Source of the DNA: Nemopilema nomurai | Lineage: Eukaryota > Cnidaria > Scyphozoa > Rhizostomeae > Rhizostomatidae | Assembly (NCBI GenBank): GCA_003864495.1 | Contig: ML133495.1 | Coordinates: forward strand, 2,239,231-2,303,230 | Length of the DNA: 64,000 nucleotides | Direction: 5' to 3' | Part shown: piece by piece, positions 16,901-28,789 of the stretch | How the letters are laid out: each line of letters begins with the position of its first letter | Position numbering within the stretch: the stretch's first letter is position 1 | Made by a program: the position numbers and the translations under genes | Notes under the pieces: model-generated | Databases searched by the model: none | The model's input: the letters and a program-made list of their open reading frames with translations, nothing else | What the model was told of the DNA's origin: nothing

Positions 16901-17277
16901 ACATTTGCACATCTTCCATGTACTCGTTTCCCACATTTCGTACACATCATTTTATCTCTTTTGACTCTTTTCCCACAAACGCCACACGAATCTTCTTAAA
17001 CTCGCGATAATTCCTCTTTCCGTTCCACCCACCATCTGATTTGTTTTACTAATATTTTCGTTCATTCGAAATCCGTAAACTGATGGCTTCCTTTTTTACT
17101 TTATAGCATTACGGAATGACTGAGATGAACTTCTACACTGTCCTGTTTGGAGTTTCCCGTGCACTTGGCGTTCTGTCGTCACTGGTTTGGGATCGTGCTT
17201 TTGGTTTGCCAATTGAGAGACCAAAAAGTATGAGCACTGAGGGACTGAAGAAGCTTGTTGATAATATGAAGAAGTAA
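10928..17277 (+). CDS. CS: citrate synthase, mitochondrial precursor
   Basis: Ten exons (10928-10975, 11218-11298, 11755-11862, 12946-13011, 13524-13565, 13741-14019, 14198-14524, 14883-14981, 15903-16112, 17107-17277) join in phase 0 throughout and encode 476 residues, close to the usual animal precursor length. The enzyme condenses acetyl-CoA with oxaloacetate in the mitochondrial matrix, the entry step of the TCA cycle. The catalytic residues of the pig enzyme are present: His in GPLHGLANQ (residue 312), His in [10 protein letters not shown] (357) and Asp in NVDAHSG (412). YGGMRGIKG and the [11 protein letters not shown] helix are also conserved. The first 40 or so residues are basic and Ser/Thr-rich, a typical mitochondrial presequence. 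Two Met codons are adjacent at 10928; the first was taken. Intron 9 holds a LINE remnant on the other strand. Essentially certain. Confidence 0.98.
12402..12461. repeat. short imperfect inverted repeat in CS intron 3
   Basis: Arms of about 19 bp (starting TGGGTACCAGACCC) at 12402-12420 and 12443-12461 are reverse complements with one mismatch, separated by an AT-rich loop of 22 bases. It could be a tiny MITE or a hairpin in the pre-mRNA. No target-site duplication is obvious. Confidence 0.75.
16490..17020 (-). mobile_element. decayed LINE remnant: Cys/His finger and RT C-terminal end
   Basis: On the minus strand, within CS intron 9, 17020-16830 reads as a Cys/His-rich finger ([19 protein letters not shown], then HGRC and CARC). 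Farther on, in shifted frames, come pieces that look like the end of a reverse transcriptase protein: [21 protein letters not shown] and AVRW-like fragments. This combination is typical of the C-terminal end of LINE polyproteins in cnidarians and other invertebrates. Stops and frame changes show it is dead. The endonuclease and catalytic RT parts are absent. The family (jockey/CR1/L2-like) cannot be settled by eye. The pyrimidine-rich plus strand is the complement of this coding relic. Confidence 0.7.
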
Positions 17278-19911
17278 CTGCAGAAATTCAGCATGTAAAT
17301 TATGTAGTGCGAGCCAACCTAAATGTCAAAAGACTCATGCAACAGTATTAATAATTTGATCACCTGCTTGATAAATTTTGCTGAGTACTTTTAACGTGAC
17401 AATGTATTAGTTAAAGAACAAATTCTCCTTTTTACACCATCCATCCATTCCATATGAGGAGCTGTTTTAACATGAACTAAAGTTTAATGAAAAATTTCGT
17501 GTGAATCTTATTTTCTTTCTAATATTTTCTAAATCACTTATTTTGCTTGACTTTCCTGTCGTTTGTTTCTACATGTGCCTGGTCGTTTCGCATCGTATAT
17601 GAACACAGATATTGTTGGTATTCATGGGCGTTGTAAGCAGGAATATATCTTCAATTTTCTTCGCAATTATTTCCAATGCGATGTGAAAGTAAAGGTTTGA
17701 AAGTGATGCACGAGTTCTAGACACATGGTAGACGCTAATGTAGGGAATCCATTAAGTATGAATTCAATCAGTAGTATTTGAAAAGCGCTTTGATTTTATC
17801 TGCCGTGCGGCTATGCAAAACAAAGACTTCTAGTAGTAATCCAAGAGGAAAGACTCTTAAGTGTCTCTCGTAAGCTTCATCGATCCGAAATCTGAATTGT
17901 CGTGAAGAGAATGAAAATGAGGCTGTGTTTCCTCTTCTGTTATCGAAAGTATATCGATCAGATGGTTTTCTGGCGGGGATTATTTGGAGTTGATGGGAAA
18001 CCCAATTAAACTATCTTTCCGGCAAGCGGGTCTGAGCAATTAGATGTGTCTAAGGGAATTTTTAATGTCCATGAAATGATGATTTCATTCAAGCATATGC
18101 GGCCTGAAGTCAGTATGCAGCGCAGGAAAAGAAAATATGTCGATGAGTTAACAGAGATCTGTGGGCGTCGCCAAGGGTTATTGAGAGCTTCGATTCGTGT
18201 TGCAAAAGGTTTCTTTGAATTGTCTTGGCCGAAATGATGATTGGTGAAAAAAAAATTCTGGCTTAGGCTCCATCATGATGAACTAAAAGATGTTTAATGC
18301 GCCACTGTTAACTGTTGCTGTGCAGCTTTCCGCAAAATTTCCTTTCCCCAACGATTTTTCTCATTAAAGCAACCTCAGATGTCAGCCACCCTTGTCAATC
18401 TCTGCATCTAATTGAATATTCTTCAGGTTATTACTTAGTGTGCTTAGTGTTGCCTTCGGTTTTGCTTTTCAGAGGGCTTGGCCAAATGATTTTATTAAAT
18501 TTCTGTAATTTTTTTATTTCCACGATGACATTTAGCTTCAAATTAAGAGCAATTTAAGTAAAACCCCACTGTGTATTAATATTCAATCAGAACCACTTTT
18601 CTTTTATGTCTCAGTCTGCTTGAAAATAATGCGGGATAAACTTTTTGTAGCGAGTGAGCAACTTCTTCGCTAATGAAATTGTTTAAGACAGGATCCATTT
18701 TTTAAACTAGCAGAGGGGGATGTGAATCCCTTGATGGCACCATTTGATGCCACCTCTACTGCACCAAATTGGTCTCCATCGTTAAATTCCCTTTTCAGGC
18801 AATTTTGGAGACAATTCGGCTGCCAGGCTTACAGCATGATAGGTACTTTTTAAAGCCGCCCAGCATACTAGGAATGATCATGAAAACAAAGAGCTGCCCA
18901 AAAAGAGGCCCCTTTGCAGCTTAGTTTGTTAGCTTTGGAAATGCATAAATACATTGCTCCACAGTAAAGACTTTGCTCGCTTGTGTGATTGGTCAAATCT
19001 TTTTTGGTTCCAATAGTATGTAGTGACATTGACACTATAATTGATAAGGTGAGATTACTGATATTTTGCTTCAAATGCTTACTAGAAAACTCTTAGGAGA
19101 GGCATGTCAAGAAAATACATATCTTTGCAGTTTCTAGAAAATAGGTACTTGTAATCTGGAAGAGTCGTGATCGAATGAGCTTAACGTCAAGAATGAGCAA
19201 AACATCTAAATCACCACAAAAATTGGAGTGTGGAGCTGGATTGGTCTTGTCGGGGTGAAACATTTGTAAATGCCAGGACTGCAAGACGCACACAAATTCA
19301 ATTGTAACGAATTCCCAGATCCATGCAAAGTCAAGATGTACAATATACGAAACAAGGCTGTACAGTCCAGAGATTAGCGAAGTGTACACCCTTTAACGAG
19401 AATTGTAAATGGTAGAGGAAGTATTGGAGAAAATGGGAAAATTGTTCTGTTCGTTTCTGAAGCGAGAAGTAAAAGGGTGTGCTTGTAGTTAGTATGGTTG
19501 GCCGTTTGGCAAACGAGTAAGCAGGGGAGCTGGATTGGGTTTCGCGAACCCAGTTATTCCTGAATCCTATGGAAAAGCAAATTTCCTAGAAAGACTCGAA
19601 AGATTCAGCTTGTGTCTGTTACATCGGGATGTCCATAATGCTGAAGTTGTCTGCATTTCAATTCTTGTCCTCGTATTATTATACAAGCTTGCCCCACCCC
19701 TCCCCACTTTTTTGGTCTCATAGGGGGTCCTGCCTGCTGTTTAAGTATATCCTCCTAGAATTTGTCCCAATATAGAAATATTTAAAAAGTCCATAATTAA
19801 TTACGGCAAAAGTGTTAGATGCGAAAGCAAAATCTTCAAGAAGAACCGAACGAAAAGGCACGGTGAATCCAACCTCGCTTTGACACAAATTGATGTGATG
19901 AGGAAAACAAT
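17278..19911. other. intergenic between CS and XLF
   Basis: The CS 3' flank and XLF promoter lie here. Small frames at 18046-18237 (+), 18315-18557 (+), 18868-19074 (-) and 19093-19389 (-) carry no domain I recognise and lack convincing splice context. I see nothing else to name. Confidence 0.5.
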
Positions 19912-22900
19912 ATGGAAGGTGGCGGGGAGAGTTTCTGGCAAGCAGTATCCCTCGAACAGGACGGGTCATGTCTCTTGATAAAGCCAAATTTTGTGGAAAG
20001 ATTACTGACCTACAAATTGCAGGTTTTCGACGGTTGCCACTTTTGGCACGAGTCTGTCACGAAGATTGAATTTAAAAAAAAATGCAAGGTAGTGTTAATA
20101 CAGCAATCTAGCGGAAGCTGTTTTGTTTATAAGTATACCGGCCGTACGGTAAAAATACTGTCCCCACCCATGCCTCAGTAAAGCAGTTTGATCATTTCAC
20201 TTTGCTCTTACTTTGCCACCATTTTCATGTTTTTGCCCCTTGGCACATGAAATCACCCCTGTATCTGGTACCATTTTCAACTTACTTTTTTCAAAATTAA
20301 TAGTTACTAAGAAACTCATTAAGAAAGCAAATGCTTCCTCCGTTTCTGAGATTTTAGGAAGTTGCTGATAAACTGTCTTTTCCACAAACCTCAAATCTTC
20401 TTGTCTTGGGAATTAGAAATTGTACCCTGTTTTTTCACTGCATGATTAAAATTGATTAAAATATGTTGATCTAAATAGATCTTTAAAAATATACATGATT
20501 ATATCAATAAGCTACTTTTGATTATTCTAAAGTTTATATGTACTGAAGCTGCTATATGGCTCACAATAAAGGATGAAAATGATTCACTGCAGATATTATT
20601 CAGTGTGACCACACAACTAACTTTTGAGAAGAATTGTTAAACTCAATTGGGTGCACACCATTCTTATCATATGACTTTGTATTAGCTGTGCAAAGCAGTA
20701 GCTTTCAAGTGAAGGAGATTAAAAATGGCTTTTCTATCATTACAGGAACTCAATCCTAATATTGAAGCAAGGCCTGATTATGTTTTCAATGAAATCAAGA
20801 TCAAGTGTGATAACTTGCCACAAAGAGAATGTCTCACCATTAACAAAGTTGGTTGACATGGTTTACATTTTCTTTTGTTTGGGATATGTACTTCCTAGTG
20901 CAAAGTTTTTAGATGTTGTTAAAGTTATTAATAGTTTTTTCAGAGAATGAGGCTTAATTGTGAATATAATCTCCCCGAAATATATCTTAATTTTCTTCTT
21001 GAAAACAAAATTTACCTATGTAATTCTCAAAATAAACTGCATAAAATCAAATTTTGTTTTAACACATTTTCTTAGGCATATTACTTTTTCTTGAAGCATT
21101 TCAATACTTTATGTTTTGCTTTTGGCATTTGCTTCTAAAATTAATTGACTTCAAATGAAATTATATATTGCAGCTACTGAATGCTGCTATAAAACATTAT
21201 ATAATTAGTAAGAAGTTTCCAAATTCTGTTCTCAAGTTGACACATTTTCAGGTTAGTTTCTCTGTCCTACTTCATGTTTTTTGTTCTTAGGACCATGGTG
21301 GTAATGCTCTAAAGATTCACTTAAAATTTAGACTTAGCAAGGAAGTTCCATTTTTATGGAGGTTTGACCTGGAAAAAGTTTCAGACTATAGTTTTGTTAG
21401 TATTCTTTATAGATGTTTTTATCAAGTCAAAATTTTAAGCTGGCTAGAGTGGCTTAAGTGCTAGAGATTTTGCATGATGTTTTGCCAAGATTTTTGTTAC
21501 TTGTAGCATTGTAATTGTTGTACTTCCATTTGATAGTAAATCACATTTGGGTTATTTGATGGTAAAAGAACAATTGGTCGAAAATTGGTCATTTTGGCAA
21601 GTCTATAGCCTTGGGTTTTTTGCACCAAACTGACCCATTGTAATTGGCCATAATTTTGGCTTGAACTAGGCTTAAGGGATAATAGAAAATTTTTTGCTTG
21701 AGTGACAAACAATATGTCAAGGTCAATTGTGCCTTTTCTGATATTAGATACTGCATGTTACCTCATTTTGCCACTTGCCAACACCTTTGATGTTTTTTCA
21801 AATAAATCTTTCTGATTGACTTTGATTTTATACTTTCTCTTTGTAGCTTGCTCAAAATATTCTATTGCCACTTTTTTCAATGATGGGTGAATTTAACAAA
21901 AGGCAAGCAGAGCTTTTCAGCGTTATTGAGAAGAAGGATTTGGAAATACAAGACCTAAAGGAACAAGGAGCTGTCTCTAGCAGACGTTAGCAGAACTTTT
22001 CTCTGCCTATTTAGTTTTTTGCTTGAAGAAGTATTTGTTTTACCTAACTTAAATCCCAGTCTCCATTCTCCATATGTCCAAGTCTTGGTATCTAGACATT
22101 TCATGATAAATCAATTCATGTTCATTTATGTAATTGAAACTTTAATAGCAATGTGCAGTTTGGTTTTTTTACTGATATTTAGAAATTTCATTATTTTGAT
22201 AGATTATTTTTATAGGCTCTCCTTGTCCATCCATCCAAGCACCAAATCTTGAAGTTATATTCCCATGACCTTAATTTAGAAGGAAAGTTATAGATTTGTT
22301 GTAGTTGCATATTGAAGGGCATGCATGACAGCCAATCGTAAAATTGTGGCGTAGTATTATGATCATGTGAAAACAGAGATGTCCCATCAATTAGAGTGAC
22401 TTATGGACAGTATTTATCATGAAATATCAAATTTTTCTGGCCAAGACAAGCAGAGATTTAAAAGGCTTACCTCTGAATTGTGTAAGTGTTTGGTTTATTA
22501 TCAATATTTCTTCTTATTGCTTTTTTTAGGAAAGTTAGAAACGGGTGTTTTTGATGCACCTGCTTTTTTAGAACAGAGGCTTGAATCAGAGGTAGGTTTA
22601 AATTTAACTTTGTCACATCCACGGTAGATGCATTGTTTCATGAAGAGAATTTCACTGAATTTGTTTTCATTTCCATCACTTTTTCCCACTTTCTATGAAG
22701 TATTTTATTTTCCCCCAACACAAGCTACTTCCCTTCCCTGCTATAGAAAGAGAGGAATTTGCCTTTCTATACGTAACAGCTTTGTGGTCAATGTTGCGAT
22801 CGAGCAATATCATTATCTTAATACTATGTTTATACTTTTAGGTGTGTAAATTTGTCATTCTTTTAACCACAAGTAGGTTGATATTGAGAGCTGCAACAGC

Positions 22901-24277
22901 AACAAGAGCAACTGCGTGTTGGCTTCGTTCTAAAGTCACATTTTGACCTAGTTTCTTTTGTATTGCAGAAGTTTTTGGAAGTCACCAAGAATCCAATCAA
23001 AGCTTTTGCAGAAAAAGATTGCCAAAAACTATTTGCCCAAGTTATTTTGACAAGAAAAATCGATGAAACCGATGCTCATGATCGTGGGTATAAGTTAAAA
23101 TGATAATATTGGCTTATGCAAAAGCACATTGTTACCAAACTGCTCGAAATAATGTAGAATTTAATGATTCTTAAGCAGATTATAAAGTAGTTTGAAGCCA
23201 CACAAAGGCACCGTTTAACCACTAAGGGTTTGTTCTTGTTCTATCGTATTGAAGTAGTGTGGCTTAAGCACGTGCCCAAAAATGACAGGAGAGCCTTAGG
23301 TGGATGAATTCTGTGTTAAATGGAGTAAAGAAGCCCAGAGGTGAGTGAATATCAGTTCGGTTAAGCAAAGGTCGGAGCTATAGAAGGAGCTCAGGTAATT
23401 GATATTTTCAGTGGAAAAGGATTCAGGTTTACATTGGATTGAAATCTCTAGTATCGACAGCTCATTCGAAAGCCACCTCAAGAAAACCCATCAAGTGACT
23501 CGAATGTACATAAGTTTTATCATGGTTTTTAGGTAGCGACATGCCTCTTGGATGTTGCGATTTCCTTTTTGTTTTTAAGAACAGCAAGCGTATGATTTTA
23601 TGACGGCAGATATTAAATAGAGGGTATCAGGATTTGTAGAAGAAACAGCTGTCAGACCTCTCAAATTTTTTTTTGCTGAATTGGCCAAAATTTGTGATAG
23701 CAAAGCTATTTGTGGCGGCTGGTCCTTAAGAATGACCATCTGCTCTCTTTTGGTGTTGTTTCTGTTCATCCATTTTCTTTATCAAATGGAAACCTCGACT
23801 GTTATGTCTATCATCTTAGTTTTCGTAAGAAGGCTTCACTGCATTAGGTGAAATTTACATTAGCAAGAAATTGCGACAGTTTTTGAAAACTTAAAATGCT
23901 TTTTGGCTTTATTGAAAGATATAAACATATAATGACGGCAGCTTTCGCGTTATTTTGCAAGCTAGGTCGTCTCTTTATCTAGGCATTTTGGAGTCTGTCT
24001 ACATTTCTATGAAAAATCCATTCTTTGTAGACAGAAAGTTATGTGCGTTGTGCATGCATATTGTGCGTAGTGTCAGACGAAAAATACTTTAAGTGTGCGA
24101 AAATTATGTTCCTCTATCTCTCGCCATTGCAAAGTGTTTGCATTACGAAACATTTAAAATGACTTTGTGCTAGTAGGTGCTGCTATTCGGGAAACATACA
24201 CAAATGAGATTGTTGATGATACCCCAACGCAAACGAAGTCTCCTATGGAGGAGCAGGACCACTCACACCAAGCCTCG
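19912..24277 (+). CDS. NHEJ1: XLF/Cernunnos non-homologous end-joining factor (C-terminus not located)
   Basis: Eight exons (19912-20088, 20746-20847, 21174-21251, 21291-21395, 21847-21985, 22530-22591, 22969-23083, 24177-24277) join in phase to 293 residues. XLF forms filaments with XRCC4 that bridge broken DNA ends for ligase IV. Matches to human XLF run in order: head-domain FHE-like stretch GCHFWHESVTK followed by KELNPNIEA (human WHEQV...KELNKRL), VPFLWRFDL (human LPFYWNFHC), then the coiled-coil motif KKDLEIQDLKEQGA (human MKDLEIQDYQESGA) and LETGVFDAPAFLEQ (human LKTEPFEENSFLEQ). Exon 2's donor (AAA/GTTGGT) and exon 7's donor (GATC/GTGGGT) are weaker choices made to keep phase. The last exon ends in a strong GTAAGT donor, so at least one further exon must follow. 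The family's C-terminal basic Ku-binding tail was not found by eye. Confidence 0.88.
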
Positions 24278-25604
24278 GTAAGTTCATCGCCCTCCAAAGT
24301 TGTAGCTGGCCTTTGCTCGCCATCATTGAACTTTGCCTTTATTTCTTCATGGAAATGTTTTCGTTTAGAAATGGTTTCGAACTGGTCTTGCATGACCTAA
24401 TTGTGCTTGGCTTTTGGCTTGAGGCTCAATATTATAAGTTGGATGGGTTTCCAAAATTATAGGTGAATCCGCTAGCAACATTTTTTCAAGAATTTCAGAT
24501 TGTGCCCGAGCCATTTTCCGACAATTTTATCAGTTATTGGCAAGCATGGTTATCTTTTCATCTAGGAGTTTTGAGTCTGTCTACACTTCTATGAAAATTC
24601 CTAAAGAGCTCTTCTTTTCACTTTCACTCTTCTAAAAGAAGGTGCGAAGTAACACTGATTAATCGTTTGACAACCAATCATACTCTCTGCTCACAAGCCT
24701 TCTGTGTTTGAAGATCTGCAACAGGCTATTTATTTTATCAGCTTTTGGTCATTTTCCGACGTTTGCATATTCTGAGCAGTGTCAGACGAAAAGGTACTTC
24801 AAGTATTTAAGTATGTTGCCGCTGTTTCTTTCTATTGTGGTGTTTTGTACCACGAAAGACTTGTTCGTATCTGATTGATTCTATTGTAGCTACTCCTCTT
24901 ACGTCCAACTTTGCTTTTATGAGCAAAAAATTACAAAAGACTTCCGATCTAGCTCTTTATCTTATCCGACGACATAGATCAATAATATTTTTCACTTGAA
25001 GATTTTTTGTTGAAATCCGGAAGGAAGCTGGTTGAATTTTGTGTAGAATCCTTACAGATATTACATATTTTGATTAATACAGAGGCTTAGTTGAAGCTAG
25101 ATGCAATCCAACCAAAATATGCTGCATAGAGCAACTAGAAAGCGCTGTCGTCCACGTTTTCGTGTGATTCCTCCCTGCTGCCCTAAGCTAAGCCCTCTAA
25201 ATCTAATCACCCACGCACACTCGATGTTCTCGGGTTTTGTTTTTTGACGATTCAACTGTTCAAGCTCATAGTCTCATAAAGCTGCGTCCCAGGATTCTCG
25301 TTTGGCATTTCAGTATACTCTATGTACTATTTGCATGAATTGTTTTCATTTCGAAACAAATAGGCCTTTTCGCATGGAAACGACTCAGACCAGTACATTT
25401 CAAAGATAAATTCTAACCTGGCATCAAATGAAAACGGCACTTAACCTTTCAAAGAGAGCCTTTCACGTAGAGTATACTCTAAACTGTTGGTTTTCACGGT
25501 ACAAATGAAGGCGGTTCCCATCATATTTTCGTATCAGCTTAACGCGACAATAGAAATCATATCTATTAAACAAATGAACGATACAATAAGAACCGTTTAT
25601 AAGA

Positions 25605-25703
25605 GACTCAGTTTTCAAAGAGAGGCAGGATACTTAAGACTCAATTTTCAAAGAGAGGCAAGATACTTGAGACTCAATTTTCAAAGAGAGGCAGGATACT
25701 TTT
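25605..25703. repeat. 33 bp tandem repeat, three copies
   Basis: Units start at 25605, 25638 and 25671 (GACTCA(A/G)TTTTCAAAG...), differing at a few bases. The period is a multiple of three, so the frame 25487-25795 (+) reads three LNFQREAGYLR-like blocks; there is no other sign that this frame is translated. Confidence 0.92.
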
Positions 25704-26040
25704 GCCGTGCAGTGGCAATAATAAAAAGAAACACTCATTGCAGTGTGCACCCATTTCTGCACGTGGTATCAGTGACCCAGTCCATTGTGAAATGAAGCCA
25801 GTATCGTTCAAACAGGTTCTCAAGTAAACCGGTTTTTGCCTCATGTCGGAAGGATGCTTGCAAGACCTTCGACAATGAAAATTTTGCTCTTGTGTTTTTC
25901 GTCTAGTTAAAAGCTTTGCGAAAGCGTTTTTTCAGCAGCACCATGTGTATTCTGCAGTATTTCCCAAGGGAAGGGGACATCTGCCTTCATTGTCTGTTCA
26001 ACTTATAATCGATGTAGTTAATGGATGATACGAGATTAAC

Positions 26041-26121
26041 TATGCTGCAGTGGAAGTTAGTATTCCCAACGTCAAACGCAATCGACTATGCTGCAGTGGT
26101 AGTTGGTATGCCAAACGTCAA
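26041..26121. repeat. 46 bp imperfect direct repeat, two copies
   Basis: TATGCTGCAGTGG(A/T)AGTT(A/G)GTAT recurs at 26041 and 26087, followed in each by a CAACGTCAA- or AAACGTCAA-type end. The copies differ by small substitutions and a short gap. Confidence 0.8.
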
Positions 26122-27083
26122 GGTGACACGTAATTCAAGGCCGCGAAGAGGTTGCCTGCCTTTTAAGTTGCGGGAAATGCATTAAGAAATGTCCGTTCAG
26201 TCTTCTTATTTGCAGATAGGTTCACCTTCATGACTAGCCTCTAGATAGACAGCTTTTGCCTTTATGCTTCTACTTACAAAGCTGGGAAATAGAAGCACAT
26301 TTTCGTCGACAAGTAAACATCTTCGTATCGAAGATAACACTTCAATCATCCTTTAAAATTCAACTAGATATGTTTTTAATGCAATTGTCAACCAAGCCGG
26401 TGGTATAACTGAAGAAGATACCAGGAGGTAAGACCTCAGCCCTCCGGAAAGGACAAGCCATGCTTTCAAATAAACGGCGTCTTAGAGTATGTTTTGAGAA
26501 ACAGGACGGGGGATACTGCTTCTGAAAATTAGGTCCCGTTCTGATTTGATGCCGGGTCTGTTTATGCATAAAAAGTTGGCTTCTAGCAACATTAAGGTAT
26601 TTCTTCTCATTTGATTACACAAAGTGAATGTAAGTTATTATGGACTAATTTGTTTCGACGAAAAACGAAGACCAACCAGTACTAAGATCAAAAGAGCTTG
26701 AATAGAAATGGTATCGTGTGAACTTGCTCTTAAAGCAATTCAGGGAGTACCATGGATAAAGCTTATTTTTCGTGAGGAGTATTCCTTGTATAATGTGATG
26801 CGACCTTAAGAGTGTGACAAGCTTTGCTGAAGTTTAGTCTCAGAACCTGTGGGAATCATACCAGTGGCAACGTGGTATTTATTTTTATTCAAATTTGTGT
26901 ATTCAAGCTTTAATTTCAATGCTCAATTCACTTGGTGGGAGTATCGTGATTAAGAAACTTTTTTATTTTACTTCAAACAGTATTCATAGTTGGTATTTCC
27001 GTATATAAATAATTTGCACAATTTATTTACAATAAACCTAAGGGAAAACAATTAAACTGCGGCAAAAGTGTAAAAGAAATGCA

Positions 27084-28423
27084 TCAATTTGCATGCTGTG
27101 CAAAAGCAACATCTTGCATCCCAAGTCTAAGTTTTCTTCTTAGGAGCTGCCGCAGATTCTTCGTATCCATTTTGATTCCACAGGATCGCTCGTTTTCTAT
27201 TTTCTGGGACCTCTGGGCAAAGTCAAATACTGCAAAACAACAGTCTCTGTTCTCTTCAACCTCAACCGTCAATTTTGCACATATGATACAATTTGCATAG
27301 GCCAAGAAACACATGAAGCTTCTCCACACTGAAATTTTGCGGCGCGTGAGTTTTAAATGAATTTAAAAACAATAGGAAATAGATAAGATTACATTGTTAG
27401 AGTATTAGAGTTTGTAATTTCCTTTTTAATACTTTTCTTCGTAGTTGAATCAGTACTTTATAACTGACAATCAAGATGTAAATGCAAAAGGGTTGTGAAA
27501 CATAATACTGTTAAGCAAAATACTGATAAGCATCCTATCTTGCATGGCCATAAAGTGCACTGCACAAAGGAAAATAAAAACTTGACTTGTGATTCTGAAA
27601 GCTGTAAGTAGCATAGGGCTAAGCAAGCATCCTTGGCCTACTCGTCTTACATAAATGCTGCAGCAATGCTATTATTGACCCTAAAACAAGATCCAATTCA
27701 ATAACACACCCATGTTTCGCAAAAGAAGTTGGTCCCTGTGATTGGTAGATCATTTCATACATCCCACTTAAGCCCTAACGGGGCAATTCTAACCGGGCTT
27801 TTACCTTGTTAACATGTGTTTAAGTTAACATGGGCTCAAAATTTTATATTTTTGTTCAGTTATCCTAATTCGAGCCTGGGCTCTGAAGGTGAATTAAACG
27901 TGAGTGCTTTTTGAAGATTTGCTGACAAAGAAAAGGAAGCTCTTTTAATTAGTAGAAGATATGGACAATTCTCCTGTTATCACCATTTTTAGAAAGCTTA
28001 TTCAAAGCACCAGCAGCTTGTCTCTCAAGATATCACAATAGGGTGTATTTTTAGCTATACTAAGCCCAAACTCTTGGCATGGAAAATCGAAAGTTTCATA
28101 ACCAACACCAAAGTAACTTATTCTATTGAACGAAATACATGTCTTGTACATTCCCAAAGACAATGACCATTATCGCCAGGCAACTTAAAAGGAGATATTA
28201 AACCGATTTTGCGCCTAAACTATCGTCTATGTAGAAAACCCCAAACAAACAAACTTTTTACTGAGCAAGCAAGTATAGCGTTGCTCAGGCAGTTCTGCCC
28301 AGTCTTACTCAGCAATGTTTGACGGCGATGAAAAATGTCGGGAGAGTCATCAACATTCCGTTTCTTCGACGTAAGGTTGTTAGCTCGCGGTGCGTTCAAG
28401 ATTCCCGCCAGAAATTCTGACAT
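27084..28423 (-). CDS. small unrecognised gene, two-exon model
   Basis: Exon 1 (28423-28309) starts at an ATG reading MSEFLAGILNAP and ends in a strong GTAAGA donor. Exon 2 most simply runs 27229-27084 after a TTGTTTTGCAG acceptor, phase kept, to a TGA; the product would be 86 residues. An alternative acceptor near 27331 stays in the same frame and adds about 34 residues. The C-terminal half is basic and helix-like (MDTKNLRQLLRRKLRLG). I do not recognise a family. It starts 118 bp from a divergent plus-strand frame. Support is the clean splice phase and compact composition only; it could be chance. Confidence 0.33.
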
Positions 28424-28541
28424 CGTGCCCACTAAAACTCTTTTTACTCGAACATTGTTGCACCGTACGTCAGGAAAGACATGAACGGAGGAAAGAATTA
28501 ATGCGATAATAAACCCAAGCCTTCAGCAAAAAGAGGCAGCC
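28424..28541. promoter_or_regulatory. possible bidirectional promoter
   Basis: These 118 bp separate two divergent start codons. They include TACGTCA at 28466-28472, a CRE-like element common in bidirectional animal promoters. Promoter function depends on the two small genes being real. Confidence 0.35.
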
Positions 28542-28722
28542 ATGAAACTTTGCAGCGGCACTCCCATTAATCATCCATTGTTAATAGAATTGTTGAGTGC
28601 AAGTTCAATTCGTTTGACCGGAGCTGAAGAAGGTGAAACCGGATTGAGCCTGGTTCGCCCCAAGGTCGACTTCGACCCAGTACCGCGTGTTTTGTCCTGC
28701 GATTTGGCCACGATTATGTCAA
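28542..28722 (+). CDS. possible first coding exon of an unrecognised gene
   Basis: An ATG at 28542 opens a 60-codon frame (MKLCSGTPINHPLLIELL...) ending at a strong donor (TCAA/GTAAGT). Base composition is richer in G+C than the flanks, as seen in first exons near a promoter. No domain is recognisable. A phase-compatible exon at about 29560 (KGKTVHTLSLCDS) could follow but leads into unremarkable sequence. Partial and tentative. Confidence 0.3.
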
Positions 28723-28789
28723 GTAAGTCAGGATTATCCACCAAGTCCCGTTCTCGGAAGTCTTTTCGTCTTTCCTAATTATGTTATTA

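Larger units (their letters stand above)
24278..27083. other. XLF 3' region and intergenic sequence with local duplications
   Basis: This should contain the missing XLF 3' exon(s) and 3' UTR, meeting the convergent small gene at 27084. It holds a diverged copy of the sequence upstream of XLF exon 8, a 33 bp triple tandem repeat and a 46 bp double repeat. No exon could be assigned; 25907 onward (after GTCTAG) has an in-phase basic frame, LKALRKRFFSS, that is only a weak candidate. Confidence 0.4.

Noticed and set aside
16456..17010. Plus-strand Ser/His/Pro-rich frames in CS intron 9
   Set aside because: They are antisense to the LINE relic's coding strand.
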